From: Oceanospirillum sp048264105
GTDB lineage: Bacteria > Pseudomonadota > Gammaproteobacteria > Pseudomonadales > Halomonadaceae
Direction: 5' to 3'
Length of the DNA: 64,000 nt
Assembly (NCBI GenBank): GCA_048264105.1
Contig: JBLXDJ010000003.1
Span: 609,729 to 673,728 of the forward strand
Shown here: one piece after another, positions 1-9,215 of the stretch
How positions within the stretch are numbered: position 1 is the first letter of the stretch
Layout: every line of letters starts with the position of its first letter
Program-made: the position numbers and the translations under genes
Notes under the pieces: generated by a model
Seen by the model: only the letters and a program-made list of their open reading frames with translations
What the model was told of the DNA's origin: nothing
Databases searched by the model: none

Positions 1-1451
1 TTCGCCCTCTTCAGGCCGACACTGAAGGGCAAAGTCTTAAACTGTTAGCGCCTAACCGTTTCGTTCTCCAATGGGTTTCTGATAAGTATCTGGCGCGAAT
101 CTCTGAATTGCTCAATGAACTGAGTAACAATCAGCCACCTCAGCTGATTCTTGAGATCGGCAGCAAGCGAACAGCTGCTGCTCCGGATGTCGCTGCCAAA
201 CCGACAACACCTCCCGGTGTTATTGTGCGGACGGCTGCCCCTCGACCTCACTTTATTCAGGAACCGGAAGCTCCCGGTGATGAACCTCCGGTAGAGATCA
301 TTACGAAGGCTCCGTCCTCTAATCAGAATACTTCTGGCTCCGGTTCTGCATCTTCCGGATATGGTCACAGTCATTCCGGCTCCGGCATGAAAACGGAGCG
401 TACGGTTCAGGTTGATGGTGCTCTTAAGCACCAAAGTGCCCTGAACCCGAATCACACTTTTGAAACCTTTGTAGAAGGTAAGTCGAACCAGCTGGCCCGT
501 GCGGCTTCACGTCAGGTTGCTGAAAATCCCGGTGGCGCCTATAACCCGCTGTTCCTATACGGTGGTGTCGGTTTAGGTAAAACGCACCTTATGCACGCTG
601 TGGGTAACTTTCTGGTACAGCAAAACCCTAATGCGAAGGTGATGTATCTGCACTCAGAGCGTTTTGTGGCCGATATGGTGAAAGCGCTGCAGCTGAATGC
701 GATCAATGATTTTAAGCGTCTGTATCGCAGCGTTGATGCTCTGCTGATCGATGATATTCAGTTCTTCGCCGGTAAAGAGCGCTCTCAGGAAGAGTTTTTC
801 CATACCTTTAATGCCCTGCTTGAAGGTGGTCAGCAGATGATTCTGACCAGTGACCGCTTCCCGAAAGAGATCAGCGGCATGGAAGAGCGTCTTAAATCCC
901 GTTTTGGCTGGGGTTTGACCGTGGCGATCGATCCGCCTGAACTGGAAACCCGTGTTGCGATTCTGAAGAAAAAAGCGGATCAGGCGCGGGTATTGCTGTC
1001 TGATGATGCGGCCTTCTTTATCGCACAGAAGATCCGCTCCAATGTTCGTGATCTGGAAGGTGCACTCAAGAAGGTGATCGCGGACTCTCATTTCCGTGGC
1101 CAGCCGATTACCACCGATTTTATTCGTGAATCCCTGAGGGATCTGTTTGCAGTACAGGACAAACAGGTGGGGATCGACAATATTCAGCGCACGGTCGCTG
1201 AGTATTACAGTATTAAAGTGCCGGATCTGCTCTCCAAGCGCCGAAGCCGTTCTGTGGCGCGTCCCCGTCAGGTGGCGATGGCATTGGCAAAAGAGCTGAC
1301 CAATCACAGCTACCCTGAGATCGGCGATGCCTTTGGTGGTCGTGACCATACAACAGTGCTGCATGCGTGCCGTAAGGTGAAAGAGCTGAAAGAAGAGAAT
1401 GCCGAGATCCGGGAAGACTATAAGAGCCTGTTACGGGCCCTGACCAGTTAA
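1..1451 (+). CDS. dnaA: Chromosomal replication initiator DnaA (5' truncated by window edge)
   Basis: ATP-dependent initiator that binds DnaA boxes and melts oriC. The reading frame is open from base 3 (RPLQADTEGQSLKLLAPNRFVLQWV), which matches domain I from about residue 26 of the family, so only a short N-terminal piece is missing; the TTG at 108 is not the start. A Gly/Ser/Pro-rich linker (domain II) precedes the AAA+ domain, which has Walker A GGVGLGKTH and Walker B LLIDDIQFF. The C-terminal DNA-binding domain carries the DnaA signature GGRDHTTVLHACRKV. dnaN follows after a short gap. The origin region upstream of dnaA lies outside the window. Confidence 0.98.
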   Translation, partial: RPLQADTEGQSLKLLAPNRFVLQWVSDKYLARISELLNELSNNQPPQLILEIGSKRTAAAPDVAAKPTTPPGVIVRTAAPRPHFIQEPEAPGDEPPVEIITKAPSSNQNTSGSGSASSGYGHSHSGSGMKTERTVQVDGALKHQSALNPNHTFETFVEGKSNQLARAASRQVAENPGGAYNPLFLYGGVGLGKTHLMHAVGNFLVQQNPNAKVMYLHSERFVADMVKALQLNAINDFKRLYRSVDALLIDDIQFFAGKERSQEEFFHTFNALLEGGQQMILTSDRFPKEISGMEERLKSRFGWGLTVAIDPPELETRVAILKKKADQARVLLSDDAAFFIAQKIRSNVRDLEGALKKVIADSHFRGQPITTDFIRESLRDLFAVQDKQVGIDNIQRTVAEYYSIKVPDLLSKRRSRSVARPRQVAMALAKELTNHSYPEIGDAFGGRDHTTVLHACRKVKELKEENAEIREDYKSLLRALTS

Positions 1452-1532
1452 GCCTGAAACGAATACAACCGAATTAAGTGTGACCGGAGTTCTGACTCCG
1501 GCATCAGTTAAACCGTTATGGAATTGCCTGTT

Positions 1533-2645
1533 ATGAAATTTACTGTCTCCCGTGAAGCGCTGTTACGACCGCTGCAACTTTTGAATGGTGTTGTTGAACG
1601 TCGTCAGACTCTGCCTGTACTGTCTAACGTATTGGTTGTTGCCGATCCTCAGGGACTGTCTCTGACAGGTACGGATCTGGAAGTCGAAATTCTGAGTCAT
1701 CTGTCTATCGATGGCGCGGTAGAAGTACCCGGTGCAACAACGGTTCCGGCGAAGAAACTGTTTGATATCTGTAAGTCGCTTCCGGATCAGTCTCAGATTG
1801 AATTTTCACTTCAAGATCAAAAGGTTATAATCCGTTCAGGCCGCAGCCGCTTCTCTCTTTCAACCCTTCCGGCAGCGGAATTTCCGAAAGTGGAAGAGAG
1901 TCAGCAGGATCTGTCTTTCGAGCTGACCCAGAAAGAGTTCAAACGTCTGTTGGATCGTTCCTCTTTTGCCATGGCGCAAAATGATGTGCGTTACTATCTG
2001 AATGGTCTGTTACTGGAACTGAGCCCGGGCATGCTGCGCAGTGTTGCCACTGACGGCCACCGTCTGGCGACCTGTTCTCTGCCGATCGATCATGGCGCGA
2101 CCAGCGTTGTGCGCTCCATTGTTCCTCATAAAGGTATTGTCGGTCTGGGTCGCTTGTTTGATGATTCAGATACACCGGTTCAGGTTGTTCTGGGCAGTAA
2201 CCACATTCGTGTTAAGACCGGTGATTATGTTTTCACCTCCAAACTGGTGGATGGTAAGTTCCCGGACTACGAGCGTGTAATCCCGCGCAATGGCAACAAG
2301 GTGGTTGTTGCAGATCGCCAGGAGCTGCGTGAGGTTCTGCATCGTGCTTCTATTCTGTCTAACGAGAAATACCGTGGCGTACGTCTTTGCCTGACGGACA
2401 GCAACCTGGAAGTGACGGCTAATAACCCGACCGAGCAGGAAGAAGCGGAAGAGAACATCAGCGTTAACTACCAGGGTGATTCTCTGGAGATCGGTTTTAA
2501 CGTTACTTACGTGCTGGATGTTCTGGATGTGCTGAGCAACGATCAGATCAAGATTACCGCTTCAGACGCTAACAGCAGTGCTCTTATCGAAGAGTTCGGC
2601 ACGGAAGATGACTCCTTGTATGTTGTTATGCCGATGCGCCTGTAA
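1533..2645 (+). CDS. dnaN: DNA polymerase III beta sliding clamp
   Basis: Ring-shaped processivity clamp that holds polymerase III on DNA. The protein has 370 residues, against 366 in E. coli, and begins MKFTVSREALLRPLQLLNGVVERRQTLPVLSNVL, the canonical clamp N terminus. An in-frame ATG at 1518 would add MELPV, but family alignment favours the ATG at 1533, with GGAA about 12 bases upstream. The C terminus ends YVVMPMRL, as expected for the family. It lies 81 bases after dnaA and is followed by a strong hairpin, so dnaA-dnaN probably form one transcription unit with a stop before recF. Confidence 0.97.
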   Translation: MKFTVSREALLRPLQLLNGVVERRQTLPVLSNVLVVADPQGLSLTGTDLEVEILSHLSIDGAVEVPGATTVPAKKLFDICKSLPDQSQIEFSLQDQKVIIRSGRSRFSLSTLPAAEFPKVEESQQDLSFELTQKEFKRLLDRSSFAMAQNDVRYYLNGLLLELSPGMLRSVATDGHRLATCSLPIDHGATSVVRSIVPHKGIVGLGRLFDDSDTPVQVVLGSNHIRVKTGDYVFTSKLVDGKFPDYERVIPRNGNKVVVADRQELREVLHRASILSNEKYRGVRLCLTDSNLEVTANNPTEQEEAEENISVNYQGDSLEIGFNVTYVLDVLDVLSNDQIKITASDANSSALIEEFGTEDDSLYVVMPMRL

Positions 2646-2691
2646 TCACCCTTGTTGAGTGTTACAGTGCTGTCTGGTTTTTTCTATGTAG

Positions 2692-2730
2692 AGCCTTACC
2701 GGTTTTCCGGTAGGGCTTTATTCATTTTTG
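2692..2730 (+). terminator. Intrinsic terminator after dnaN
   Basis: An 11-pair stem (AGCCTTACCGG / CCGGTAGGGCT, one GU pair, loop TTTT) at 2692-2717 is followed by a T-rich run. It would end the dnaA-dnaN transcript. Confidence 0.8.
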
Positions 2731-2779
2731 GCCGGACACTTACTCTTTATTTAGGTCTGAGCTTACGGGACGATTACTG

Positions 2780-3904
2780 ATGAGTCTTCGCCGACTTGAT
2801 ATTGCCCATTTCCGGAATCTCGCTTCGGTTCGGTTACAGCCCGATCCCGGTGTGAATCTGATCATCGGAGAAAATGGAGCAGGTAAGACATCAATCCTTG
2901 AAGCGATCTCGGTACTCTCTACCGGACGTTCTTTCCGCGCCAGTCGTACCCCCGCCATTATCAATTTCGAGCAGGATGCCTACACGCTGTTTGCTGAGGT
3001 ATTTAATGCTCTGGCAGAGCATCAGCAGATTGTCCCTGTTGGTATCTCCCGCAACCGTCAAAGCGAACAGCAGATCCGTATTGCAGGCCAGCAGGCACGT
3101 TCTGCTTCCCAGCTTGCGGAGCTGCTTCCGGTTCAGACCATCAATTCAGAGTCTTTCCAGCTGCTTGAAGGATCACCTAAGGTGCGCCGTCAGTATGTCG
3201 ATTGGGGTGTGTTTCACGTGGAACATGGTTTTTTTCCGGTTTGGCAGGCGGGGCAAAAAGCGCTGAAACAACGCAATAAACTGCTGAAATATGGTAAAAT
3301 GCAGGGCTCTGTGCAGCTTGATGTCTGGGATGAGTCGCTGGCGGGGTATGCCGATCAGATCGATCTGTATCGCGCCCGCTATGTAGAAATGCTGATTCCT
3401 GAGTTTGAAGCGACACTCTCTGAGCTGTCCTTCTCGGATCAGGTCTCCCTCAGTTACTACCGGGGTTGGGATCGTAATCTGAGCTGTCTGGAAGTATTGC
3501 GACAAAACCGGGAAAAAGATCTGGCACTGGGCTTTACTCAGTCCGGTCCGCACAGAGCTGATCTGAAGATCCGGGTGAACAAACTACCGGCGGTAGATGT
3601 TTTGTCCCGTGGACAACAAAAATTAGTGGTGTGTGCCTTGCTGCTTGCTCAGGGACGTCTGATGCAGAAAGTCACCGGAAAGCAGAGTATTTATCTGGTC
3701 GACGACCTTCCGGCTGAGTTAGACAGCGAACACCGAAATTATTTATGCCGGGTACTGGAAGAGATGCAGTGCCAGGTTTTTATTACCAGTGTGGAGGCTG
3801 ATGCTCTGATTGATTCATGGTCAGCATCAACGCCAATGAGCGTGTTTCACGTGAAACATGGTCAGCTTGAACACACCGCCGTATCCGGAGAAACCGAAAG
3901 GTAG
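2780..3904 (+). CDS. recF: DNA replication and repair ATPase RecF
   Basis: SMC-like ATPase that helps RecO/RecR load RecA at gaps. It has 374 residues (E. coli 357). The Walker A motif GENGAGKTS is near residue 35. The C-terminal part shows LSRGQQKLVVCALLLAQG (ABC signature region) and YLVDDLPAELD (Walker B/D-loop). The start ATG at 2780 gives MSLRRLDIAHFRNL, matching the family. The gene lies in the standard dnaN-recF-gyrB order. Two ParB-site-like palindromes lie within the coding sequence, where they encode FHVEH and FHVKH. Confidence 0.97.
   Translation: MSLRRLDIAHFRNLASVRLQPDPGVNLIIGENGAGKTSILEAISVLSTGRSFRASRTPAIINFEQDAYTLFAEVFNALAEHQQIVPVGISRNRQSEQQIRIAGQQARSASQLAELLPVQTINSESFQLLEGSPKVRRQYVDWGVFHVEHGFFPVWQAGQKALKQRNKLLKYGKMQGSVQLDVWDESLAGYADQIDLYRARYVEMLIPEFEATLSELSFSDQVSLSYYRGWDRNLSCLEVLRQNREKDLALGFTQSGPHRADLKIRVNKLPAVDVLSRGQQKLVVCALLLAQGRLMQKVTGKQSIYLVDDLPAELDSEHRNYLCRVLEEMQCQVFITSVEADALIDSWSASTPMSVFHVKHGQLEHTAVSGETER
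3210..3225. promoter_or_regulatory. parS-like ParB binding site (one mismatch)
   Basis: TGTTTCACGTGGAACA differs at one position from the bacterial parS consensus TGTTTCACGTGAAACA. It lies inside recF, near the origin genes, where chromosomal parS sites usually cluster. Confidence 0.75.
3843..3858. promoter_or_regulatory. parS site (exact consensus palindrome)
   Basis: TGTTTCACGTGAAACA is a perfect 16-base palindrome identical to consensus parS. It lies near the 3' end of recF, 633 bases from the first site. ParB would load here and spread for chromosome segregation. Confidence 0.9.
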
Positions 3905-3934
3905 CCCGGTCGGCTGTAAACACAGGAACAGGAT

Positions 3935-6355
3935 ATGAGCGAACAATCATACGATTCATCCAGCATTAAGGTTCTTAAAGGTCTCGATGCGGTTCGTAAG
4001 CGTCCAGGGATGTATATCGGCGATACCGATGATGGAACAGGCTTGCACCACATGGTGTTCGAGTTGGTAGATAACTCTATCGATGAGGCTCTGGCGGGGC
4101 ATTGTTCTGATATTAAAGTTATTATCCACCCGGACGAGTCGATCACCGTATCTGACGATGGCCGTGGTATTCCTGTGGATATGCACGAAGAAGAAGGTGT
4201 GTCAGCTGCCGAAGTTATTATGACGGTACTGCACGCTGGCGGTAAGTTTGACGATAACAGCTATAAAGTATCCGGCGGTTTGCACGGTGTAGGTGTATCG
4301 GTTGTAAACGCTCTGTCGGAGAAACTGACGCTGACGGTATGGCGCAGCGGTAAAGTCCATGAGCAGGTCTATGTTCATGGTGTTCCGCAAACGCCACTGC
4401 GGGTGATTGGTGAGAGTGAGAAAACCGGTACTGAAACCCGTTTTCATCCTTCCCCTGAGACCTTTACCAACGTTGAATTCCACTATGACATTCTGGCAAA
4501 ACGTCTGCGCGAACTGTCATTCCTGAACTCAGGTGTGAGTATCACCCTGGTCGATGAGCGTTCCGGCCGTAACGATAACTTCAAATATGAAGGCGGCTTG
4601 AGTGCCTTTGTTGAGTATCTGAACCAGAACAAAACCGCACTGAACGATGTTTTCCACTTCTCGGCTGAACGTGAAGATGGAACCGGTGTTGAGGTTGCTC
4701 TGCAGTGGAACGATTCCTATCAGGAAAATATCTACTGCTTTACTAACAATATTCCGCAGCGTGATGGCGGTACCCACCTGGCCGGTTTCCGTGCTGCGCT
4801 GACCCGTACCCTGAACAACTATATTGAGCAGGACCCTAAGGTTAAGAAAGACAAGGCGAACACCTCCGGTGAAGATGCCCGTGAAGGTCTGACCGCTATT
4901 GTTTCTGTTAAGGTTCCGGATCCTAAGTTCTCTTCCCAGACCAAAGACAAGCTGGTGTCTTCGGAAGTGAAGTCTGCGGTTGAGCAGGAGATGGGCCGCC
5001 TGTTTGCTGATTACCTGCTGGAAAAACCGAATGAGGCTAAGGCGATCGTCAATAAGATGATTGATGCAGCCCGTGCCCGTGAAGCAGCGCGAAAAGCCCG
5101 TGAGATGACCCGTCGTAAGGGTGCACTGGATATCGCCGGTCTGCCGGGCAAACTGGCGGATTGTCAGGAGAAAGATCCGGCGCTGTCAGAACTCTACCTG
5201 GTGGAGGGTGACTCTGCGGGCGGTTCTGCTAAGCAGGGACGTAACCGTAAAACCCAGGCGATTCTGCCGTTGAAAGGTAAGATCCTGAACGTCGAGAAAG
5301 CCCGTTTCGACAAGATGCTGTCTTCTGCAGAAGTAGGTACTCTGATTACTGCAATGGGCTGTGGTATCGGTCGTGAAGAGTTTAATCCTGACAAGCTGCG
5401 TTACCACTCCATTATCATCATGACGGATGCGGACGTGGATGGTTCTCACATTCGTACGCTGCTGCTGACGTTCTTCTTCCGTCAGATGCCGGAGCTGATT
5501 GAACGTGGCCACATCTTCATTGCCCAGCCACCTCTCTATAAGATCAAGCGGGGTAAGCAGGAGCAGTACCTGAAAGATGAGCTGGCACTGGAAGAGTATC
5601 TGACCAATACCGCACTGGATGGCGGTGCCCTGTTCGTGAACCCGGAAGCTCCGGGGATCGCAGGTGAGGCTCTGGGTGATCTGGTATCCAGCTATCAGGA
5701 TGTGGTGCGTCGTATCACCCGTCTGTATCGTGCCTACCCGCAACCGGTACTGGATCAGATGCTGGATCTGCCGATGCTGGACGATGCCGCTCTGGCGGAT
5801 GAAAGTGCGGTTCAGGCATGGATTGACCAGCTTAAGGTGACTCTGGAAGATAATGCCGGTCGTCACCCTGCGATGCGCTTTGAATGGCGTGTAGCCCACG
5901 ACAGTGAGCGCAGTGTATACCTGCCGGAAGTGACCATTACGGCGCACGGTGTACCTACAGATTATCGCTTTGGTCTGGATTTCTTTAAATCTCAGGATTA
6001 TCGCGCGATCAGTGGTCTGGCAGAGCGTCTGGATGGCCTGCTGGAAGAGGGTGCTTATATCAAGCGTGGCGAGCGTAAGCGTGAAGTCAGCCGCTTTGCG
6101 GATGCTCTGACCTGGTTGTTGGGTGAAGCGCGTCGTGGATTCAGCATTCAGCGCTATAAAGGTCTGGGTGAGATGAATCCGGGACAGCTTTGGGAAACCA
6201 CCATGGATCCTGATACCCGTCGTATGCTGCGCGTGAGCATTGAAGATGCCGTTGCTGCGGATCAGATCTTTACCACCCTGATGGGGGATGAAGTAGAACC
6301 GCGTCGTGACTTTATCGAAACCAATGCGCTGACCGTGGCAAACCTGGACGTTTAA
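3935..6355 (+). CDS. gyrB: DNA gyrase subunit B
   Basis: ATPase subunit of gyrase, which introduces negative supercoils with GyrA. It has 806 residues (E. coli 804). The GHKL ATPase domain shows ELVDNSIDEALAG and the loop GGLHGVGVSVVNALS. The Toprim region has YLVEGDSAGGSAKQGRNR and the metal-binding TDADVDGSHIRTLLLTFFFR. The long gamma-proteobacterial insert is present, and the tail contains QRYKGLGEMNPGQLWETTMDP. The start ATGAGCGAACAA is 30 bases after recF. Confidence 0.99.
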   Translation: MSEQSYDSSSIKVLKGLDAVRKRPGMYIGDTDDGTGLHHMVFELVDNSIDEALAGHCSDIKVIIHPDESITVSDDGRGIPVDMHEEEGVSAAEVIMTVLHAGGKFDDNSYKVSGGLHGVGVSVVNALSEKLTLTVWRSGKVHEQVYVHGVPQTPLRVIGESEKTGTETRFHPSPETFTNVEFHYDILAKRLRELSFLNSGVSITLVDERSGRNDNFKYEGGLSAFVEYLNQNKTALNDVFHFSAEREDGTGVEVALQWNDSYQENIYCFTNNIPQRDGGTHLAGFRAALTRTLNNYIEQDPKVKKDKANTSGEDAREGLTAIVSVKVPDPKFSSQTKDKLVSSEVKSAVEQEMGRLFADYLLEKPNEAKAIVNKMIDAARAREAARKAREMTRRKGALDIAGLPGKLADCQEKDPALSELYLVEGDSAGGSAKQGRNRKTQAILPLKGKILNVEKARFDKMLSSAEVGTLITAMGCGIGREEFNPDKLRYHSIIIMTDADVDGSHIRTLLLTFFFRQMPELIERGHIFIAQPPLYKIKRGKQEQYLKDELALEEYLTNTALDGGALFVNPEAPGIAGEALGDLVSSYQDVVRRITRLYRAYPQPVLDQMLDLPMLDDAALADESAVQAWIDQLKVTLEDNAGRHPAMRFEWRVAHDSERSVYLPEVTITAHGVPTDYRFGLDFFKSQDYRAISGLAERLDGLLEEGAYIKRGERKREVSRFADALTWLLGEARRGFSIQRYKGLGEMNPGQLWETTMDPDTRRMLRVSIEDAVAADQIFTTLMGDEVEPRRDFIETNALTVANLDV

Positions 6356-6381
6356 CCGTTCAGGCAACAAACGTCAGCTAC

Positions 6382-6410
6382 AAAAAAAGCAGCCTTCGGG
6401 CTGCTTTTTT
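6382..6410. terminator. Bidirectional terminator between gyrB and gmhB
   Basis: The hairpin GCAGC-cttcgg-GCTGC is flanked by A6 and T6 runs. It serves gyrB on the plus strand and gmhB on the minus strand. Confidence 0.9.
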
Positions 6411-6441
6411 GGTTTTTAAATCCGCGGAAGGAATCTTATCT

Positions 6442-6987
6442 TTACGCTGATTCCAGCAACCAATCGACAAAGTCGGCCAGTTGGTCGAATACCAGCGCAT
6501 TTTCCAGTCCTTCATTGGCTGCCAGGGTTTTTTCACCCTTACCGGTTTTCACCAGAACAGCCTTACAGCCACGACCTTCACCGGCCTGCAGATCCCGCAA
6601 ACTATCCCCAACCATGTAGCAGCCATCAAGTGAGTGAATACTTAATTCCTCAGTGATCTGGTCGATCAGACCGGATAGCGGCTTGCGGCATTCACAACCT
6701 TCATCCGGTTTGTGAGGGCAGTATTTAATGGTGGCAAAATGGCCGCCTTCAGCCTCAACCAGTTCTGTCATCTTATGATGCATCGCATCCAGATCATGCT
6801 GGTCGAAGTGACCCCGTCCAAGACCGGACTGATTGGTGGCAACAGCTACCTGATAACCGGCTTTGTTCAGGCGGGCGATGGCTTTGATGCTGGGTTCGAT
6901 CGGTATCCACTCATCGGCATTTTTTACAAAGGCATCTGAGTCAAGATTGATAACACCGTCGCGGTCGAGGATAACCAGTTTAGTCAT
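6442..6987 (-). CDS. gmhB: D-glycero-beta-D-manno-heptose 1,7-bisphosphate 7-phosphatase
   Basis: HAD-family phosphatase that removes the 7-phosphate of heptose 1,7-bisphosphate in ADP-heptose synthesis for LPS inner core. It has 181 residues. Motif I is LDRDGVIN near residue 7, ATNQSGLGRG is motif II with the characteristic substrate loop, CPHKPDEGCECRKP is the zinc-binding loop of GmhB, and MVGDSLRDLQAG is motif IV. The ATG at 6987 (MTKLVILDRDG) is chosen because an upstream extension has no family similarity. It is convergent with gyrB and lies downstream of glyQ-glyS. Confidence 0.93.
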   Translation of the reverse strand: MTKLVILDRDGVINLDSDAFVKNADEWIPIEPSIKAIARLNKAGYQVAVATNQSGLGRGHFDQHDLDAMHHKMTELVEAEGGHFATIKYCPHKPDEGCECRKPLSGLIDQITEELSIHSLDGCYMVGDSLRDLQAGEGRGCKAVLVKTGKGEKTLAANEGLENALVFDQLADFVDWLLESA

Positions 6988-7043
6988 GGTGATTTTTAGC
7001 GTTCGTTGTGTGTGGATGGGCGTTGTCAGGCAGAAAACGAGTA

Positions 7044-7075
7044 TAAAAAAAGAGCCGTAAAAATACGGCTCTTTT
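7044..7075 (-). terminator. Terminator after glyS
   Basis: The stem AGAGCCGTA / TACGGCTCT with A-rich and T-rich flanks lies just past the glyS stop on the minus strand. Confidence 0.85.
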
Positions 7076-7141
7076 TCAGCTTTAACAACCACAAATTGTA
7101 AAAGAAGATACGATTTGTGTCAGATAGCTTTGTGCCCCGGC

Positions 7142-9214
7142 TTATTGCTGAAGCAGGGCAATATCTGCAACTTCCAGGAACAGGCTGCTCAGGGATGCCA
7201 GCAGAGCGAGGCGGTTATTTTTAACCTGCTCGTCATCAGCCATCACCATCACATTGTCAAAGAAGTTATCAACAGGTGCACGCAGGCTCGCCAGACTGTT
7301 CAGCGCTGCCTGATAATCAGCAGCTGCAAACAGTGGCGCCAGTTCTGCCTGTTTCGCAGCGACCTGCTCAGCCAGTACTTTTTCAGCGTCTTCTGACAGC
7401 AGGGCAGTATCAACCTGGGCGTTGCCCTGATAGTTCTGCTTAGCCAGAATGTTGTTCACACGCTTATTTGCGGCGGACAGGGCTTCTGCTTCATCCAGCT
7501 TGCTGAACGCGGTTACTGCCTGCACACGACGGTCGAAGTCGTACGCGTTGCTAACAGGGCGGGAGCGAACTGCCAGGAAGGTTTCCGCAGGGATACCTTC
7601 CGCCTGATACCAGGCGCGGAAGCGATCCAGCATATAGTTCAGAACGTCATCTGCCAGACCCTCCGCTTTCGGCAGATCACCATGCTGGGCGATGCTCAGC
7701 TCGATCAGTGCCTTCAGGTCGATATCCAGCTTGTTCTTCACCAGGATGCTCAGGATGCCGATAGTGGCACGACGCAGTGCAAACGGGTCTTTATCACCGG
7801 TCGGACGTTGTCCGATACCGAAAATACCCACTAAGGTGTCGATACGATCAGCAATGGCCAGTGCCATACCTGTTTGGGTCGCAGGCAGTTCGTCACCGGC
7901 AAAGCGCGGCATATACTGCTCATTCAGAGACTGAGCAACTTCAGCATCTTCACCATCGTTAGCCGCGTAGTGTGCGCCCATGATGCCCTGCAGGTCGGTG
8001 AACTCCAGTACCATTTCGGTGACCAGATCACATTTACTCAGGTCAGCAGCGCGCTGTGCTTTGGCTTTGTCGCCACCAATCTGTTCAGCAATAAACTGAG
8101 CGATCTGGCTGACACGCTGGGATTTGTCGTAGATGCTGCCCAGCTGCTTCTGGAAGGTCACTGTTTTCAGAGCATCAATGCGCTCAGCCAGTGGTTTCTT
8201 CTTGTCCGTTTCAAAGAAGAACGCGGCATCAGACAGGCGGGGACGGATCACTTTTTCGTTACCGGCAATCACCTGAGCCGGATCTTTACTGACGATGTTG
8301 GATACCGTAATAAAGTTTGGCTTCAGGTTGCCTGAATTGTCCACCAGGTGGAAATACTTCTGGTGCTCTTTCATAGAAGAGATCAGACAGGCAGCAGGCA
8401 CTTCAAGGAAGCGATCTTCAAATGAACCGGTCAGTGCAACCGGCCACTCTACCAGACCGTTTACTTCGTCCAGCAGATCTTCGTCAATCTCGGCTACCGC
8501 ACCCAGCTTGGAGGCTTCTTCGTTTACCTGCTTACGGATTGCTTCGCGACGTTCTTCCATATCAACCAGAACGAAAGCGTTACGCAGGGTCTCAACATAA
8601 CCATCGGTAGAGGCCAGCTCAATCGCTTCATTATGATGGAAGCGGTGACCCATCGTGCTACGACCGGCTTTCAGGCCCAGCACCTCGCAGTCAACAACTT
8701 CAGAACCGAACAGGCTTACCAGCCAGTGAACCGGACGGGAGAATTCAATCCGGCTGGCACCCCAGCGCATACGCTTGGGAACCGGCAGCTGAGCAACAGA
8801 CTTGTTGATCAGCTCAGGCATCAGATCTGCGGTCTGAGTTCCTTTCTGTACGGTATTAAAAACCAGCCAGGTGCCTTTTGGTGTTTCCATCTTTTCCAGC
8901 TGATCAAACTCAACACCGCAGGAACGGGCAAAACCGGCAGCAGCCTTGGTTGGATTGCCATCGGCATCCAGAGCGGCCTGAAGTGCAGGACCACGACGCT
9001 GAACTTCACGATCCGGCTGTGCAACGGCCAGTTCTTTAACCAGAACCGCCAGACGGCGGGGTGTCGCCAGGGCTTTTACTTCAGCGAACGGGATATCTGC
9101 TTTTTCAAGACCGGCTTTGATACCTTCAGCAAAGGCATCCGACAGACGTTTCAGGGCGGTTGGTGGCAGCTCTTCAGTACCCAGCTCTACCAGAAAATCA
9201 CGAACTTCAGCCAT
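7142..9214 (-). CDS. glyS: Glycyl-tRNA synthetase beta subunit
   Basis: Beta subunit of the alpha2beta2 glycyl-tRNA synthetase, involved in tRNA recognition. It has 690 residues (E. coli 689). It begins MAEVRDFLVELGTEELPP, the canonical start; a longer open frame running into glyQ in another frame is ignored. Internal blocks such as MRWGASRIEFSRPVHWLV and MKEHQKYFHL, and a C-terminal anticodon-binding region of the DALR type, fit the family. The ATG at 9214 lies one base after the glyQ stop, so the two subunits are translationally coupled. Confidence 0.98.
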   Translation of the reverse strand: MAEVRDFLVELGTEELPPTALKRLSDAFAEGIKAGLEKADIPFAEVKALATPRRLAVLVKELAVAQPDREVQRRGPALQAALDADGNPTKAAAGFARSCGVEFDQLEKMETPKGTWLVFNTVQKGTQTADLMPELINKSVAQLPVPKRMRWGASRIEFSRPVHWLVSLFGSEVVDCEVLGLKAGRSTMGHRFHHNEAIELASTDGYVETLRNAFVLVDMEERREAIRKQVNEEASKLGAVAEIDEDLLDEVNGLVEWPVALTGSFEDRFLEVPAACLISSMKEHQKYFHLVDNSGNLKPNFITVSNIVSKDPAQVIAGNEKVIRPRLSDAAFFFETDKKKPLAERIDALKTVTFQKQLGSIYDKSQRVSQIAQFIAEQIGGDKAKAQRAADLSKCDLVTEMVLEFTDLQGIMGAHYAANDGEDAEVAQSLNEQYMPRFAGDELPATQTGMALAIADRIDTLVGIFGIGQRPTGDKDPFALRRATIGILSILVKNKLDIDLKALIELSIAQHGDLPKAEGLADDVLNYMLDRFRAWYQAEGIPAETFLAVRSRPVSNAYDFDRRVQAVTAFSKLDEAEALSAANKRVNNILAKQNYQGNAQVDTALLSEDAEKVLAEQVAAKQAELAPLFAAADYQAALNSLASLRAPVDNFFDNVMVMADDEQVKNNRLALLASLSSLFLEVADIALLQQ

Positions 9215-9215
9215 C

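Noticed and set aside
1452..1532. Origin of replication in the dnaA-dnaN spacer
   Set aside because: No DnaA boxes or AT-rich repeats are present; the origin is probably upstream of dnaA, outside the window.
5186..6370. 394-residue open frame on the strand opposite gyrB
   Set aside because: It is a shadow of gyrB codon usage; similar long antisense frames lie opposite polA (34367-35572) and the GGDEF-EAL gene (38280-39533). None resembles a protein family.
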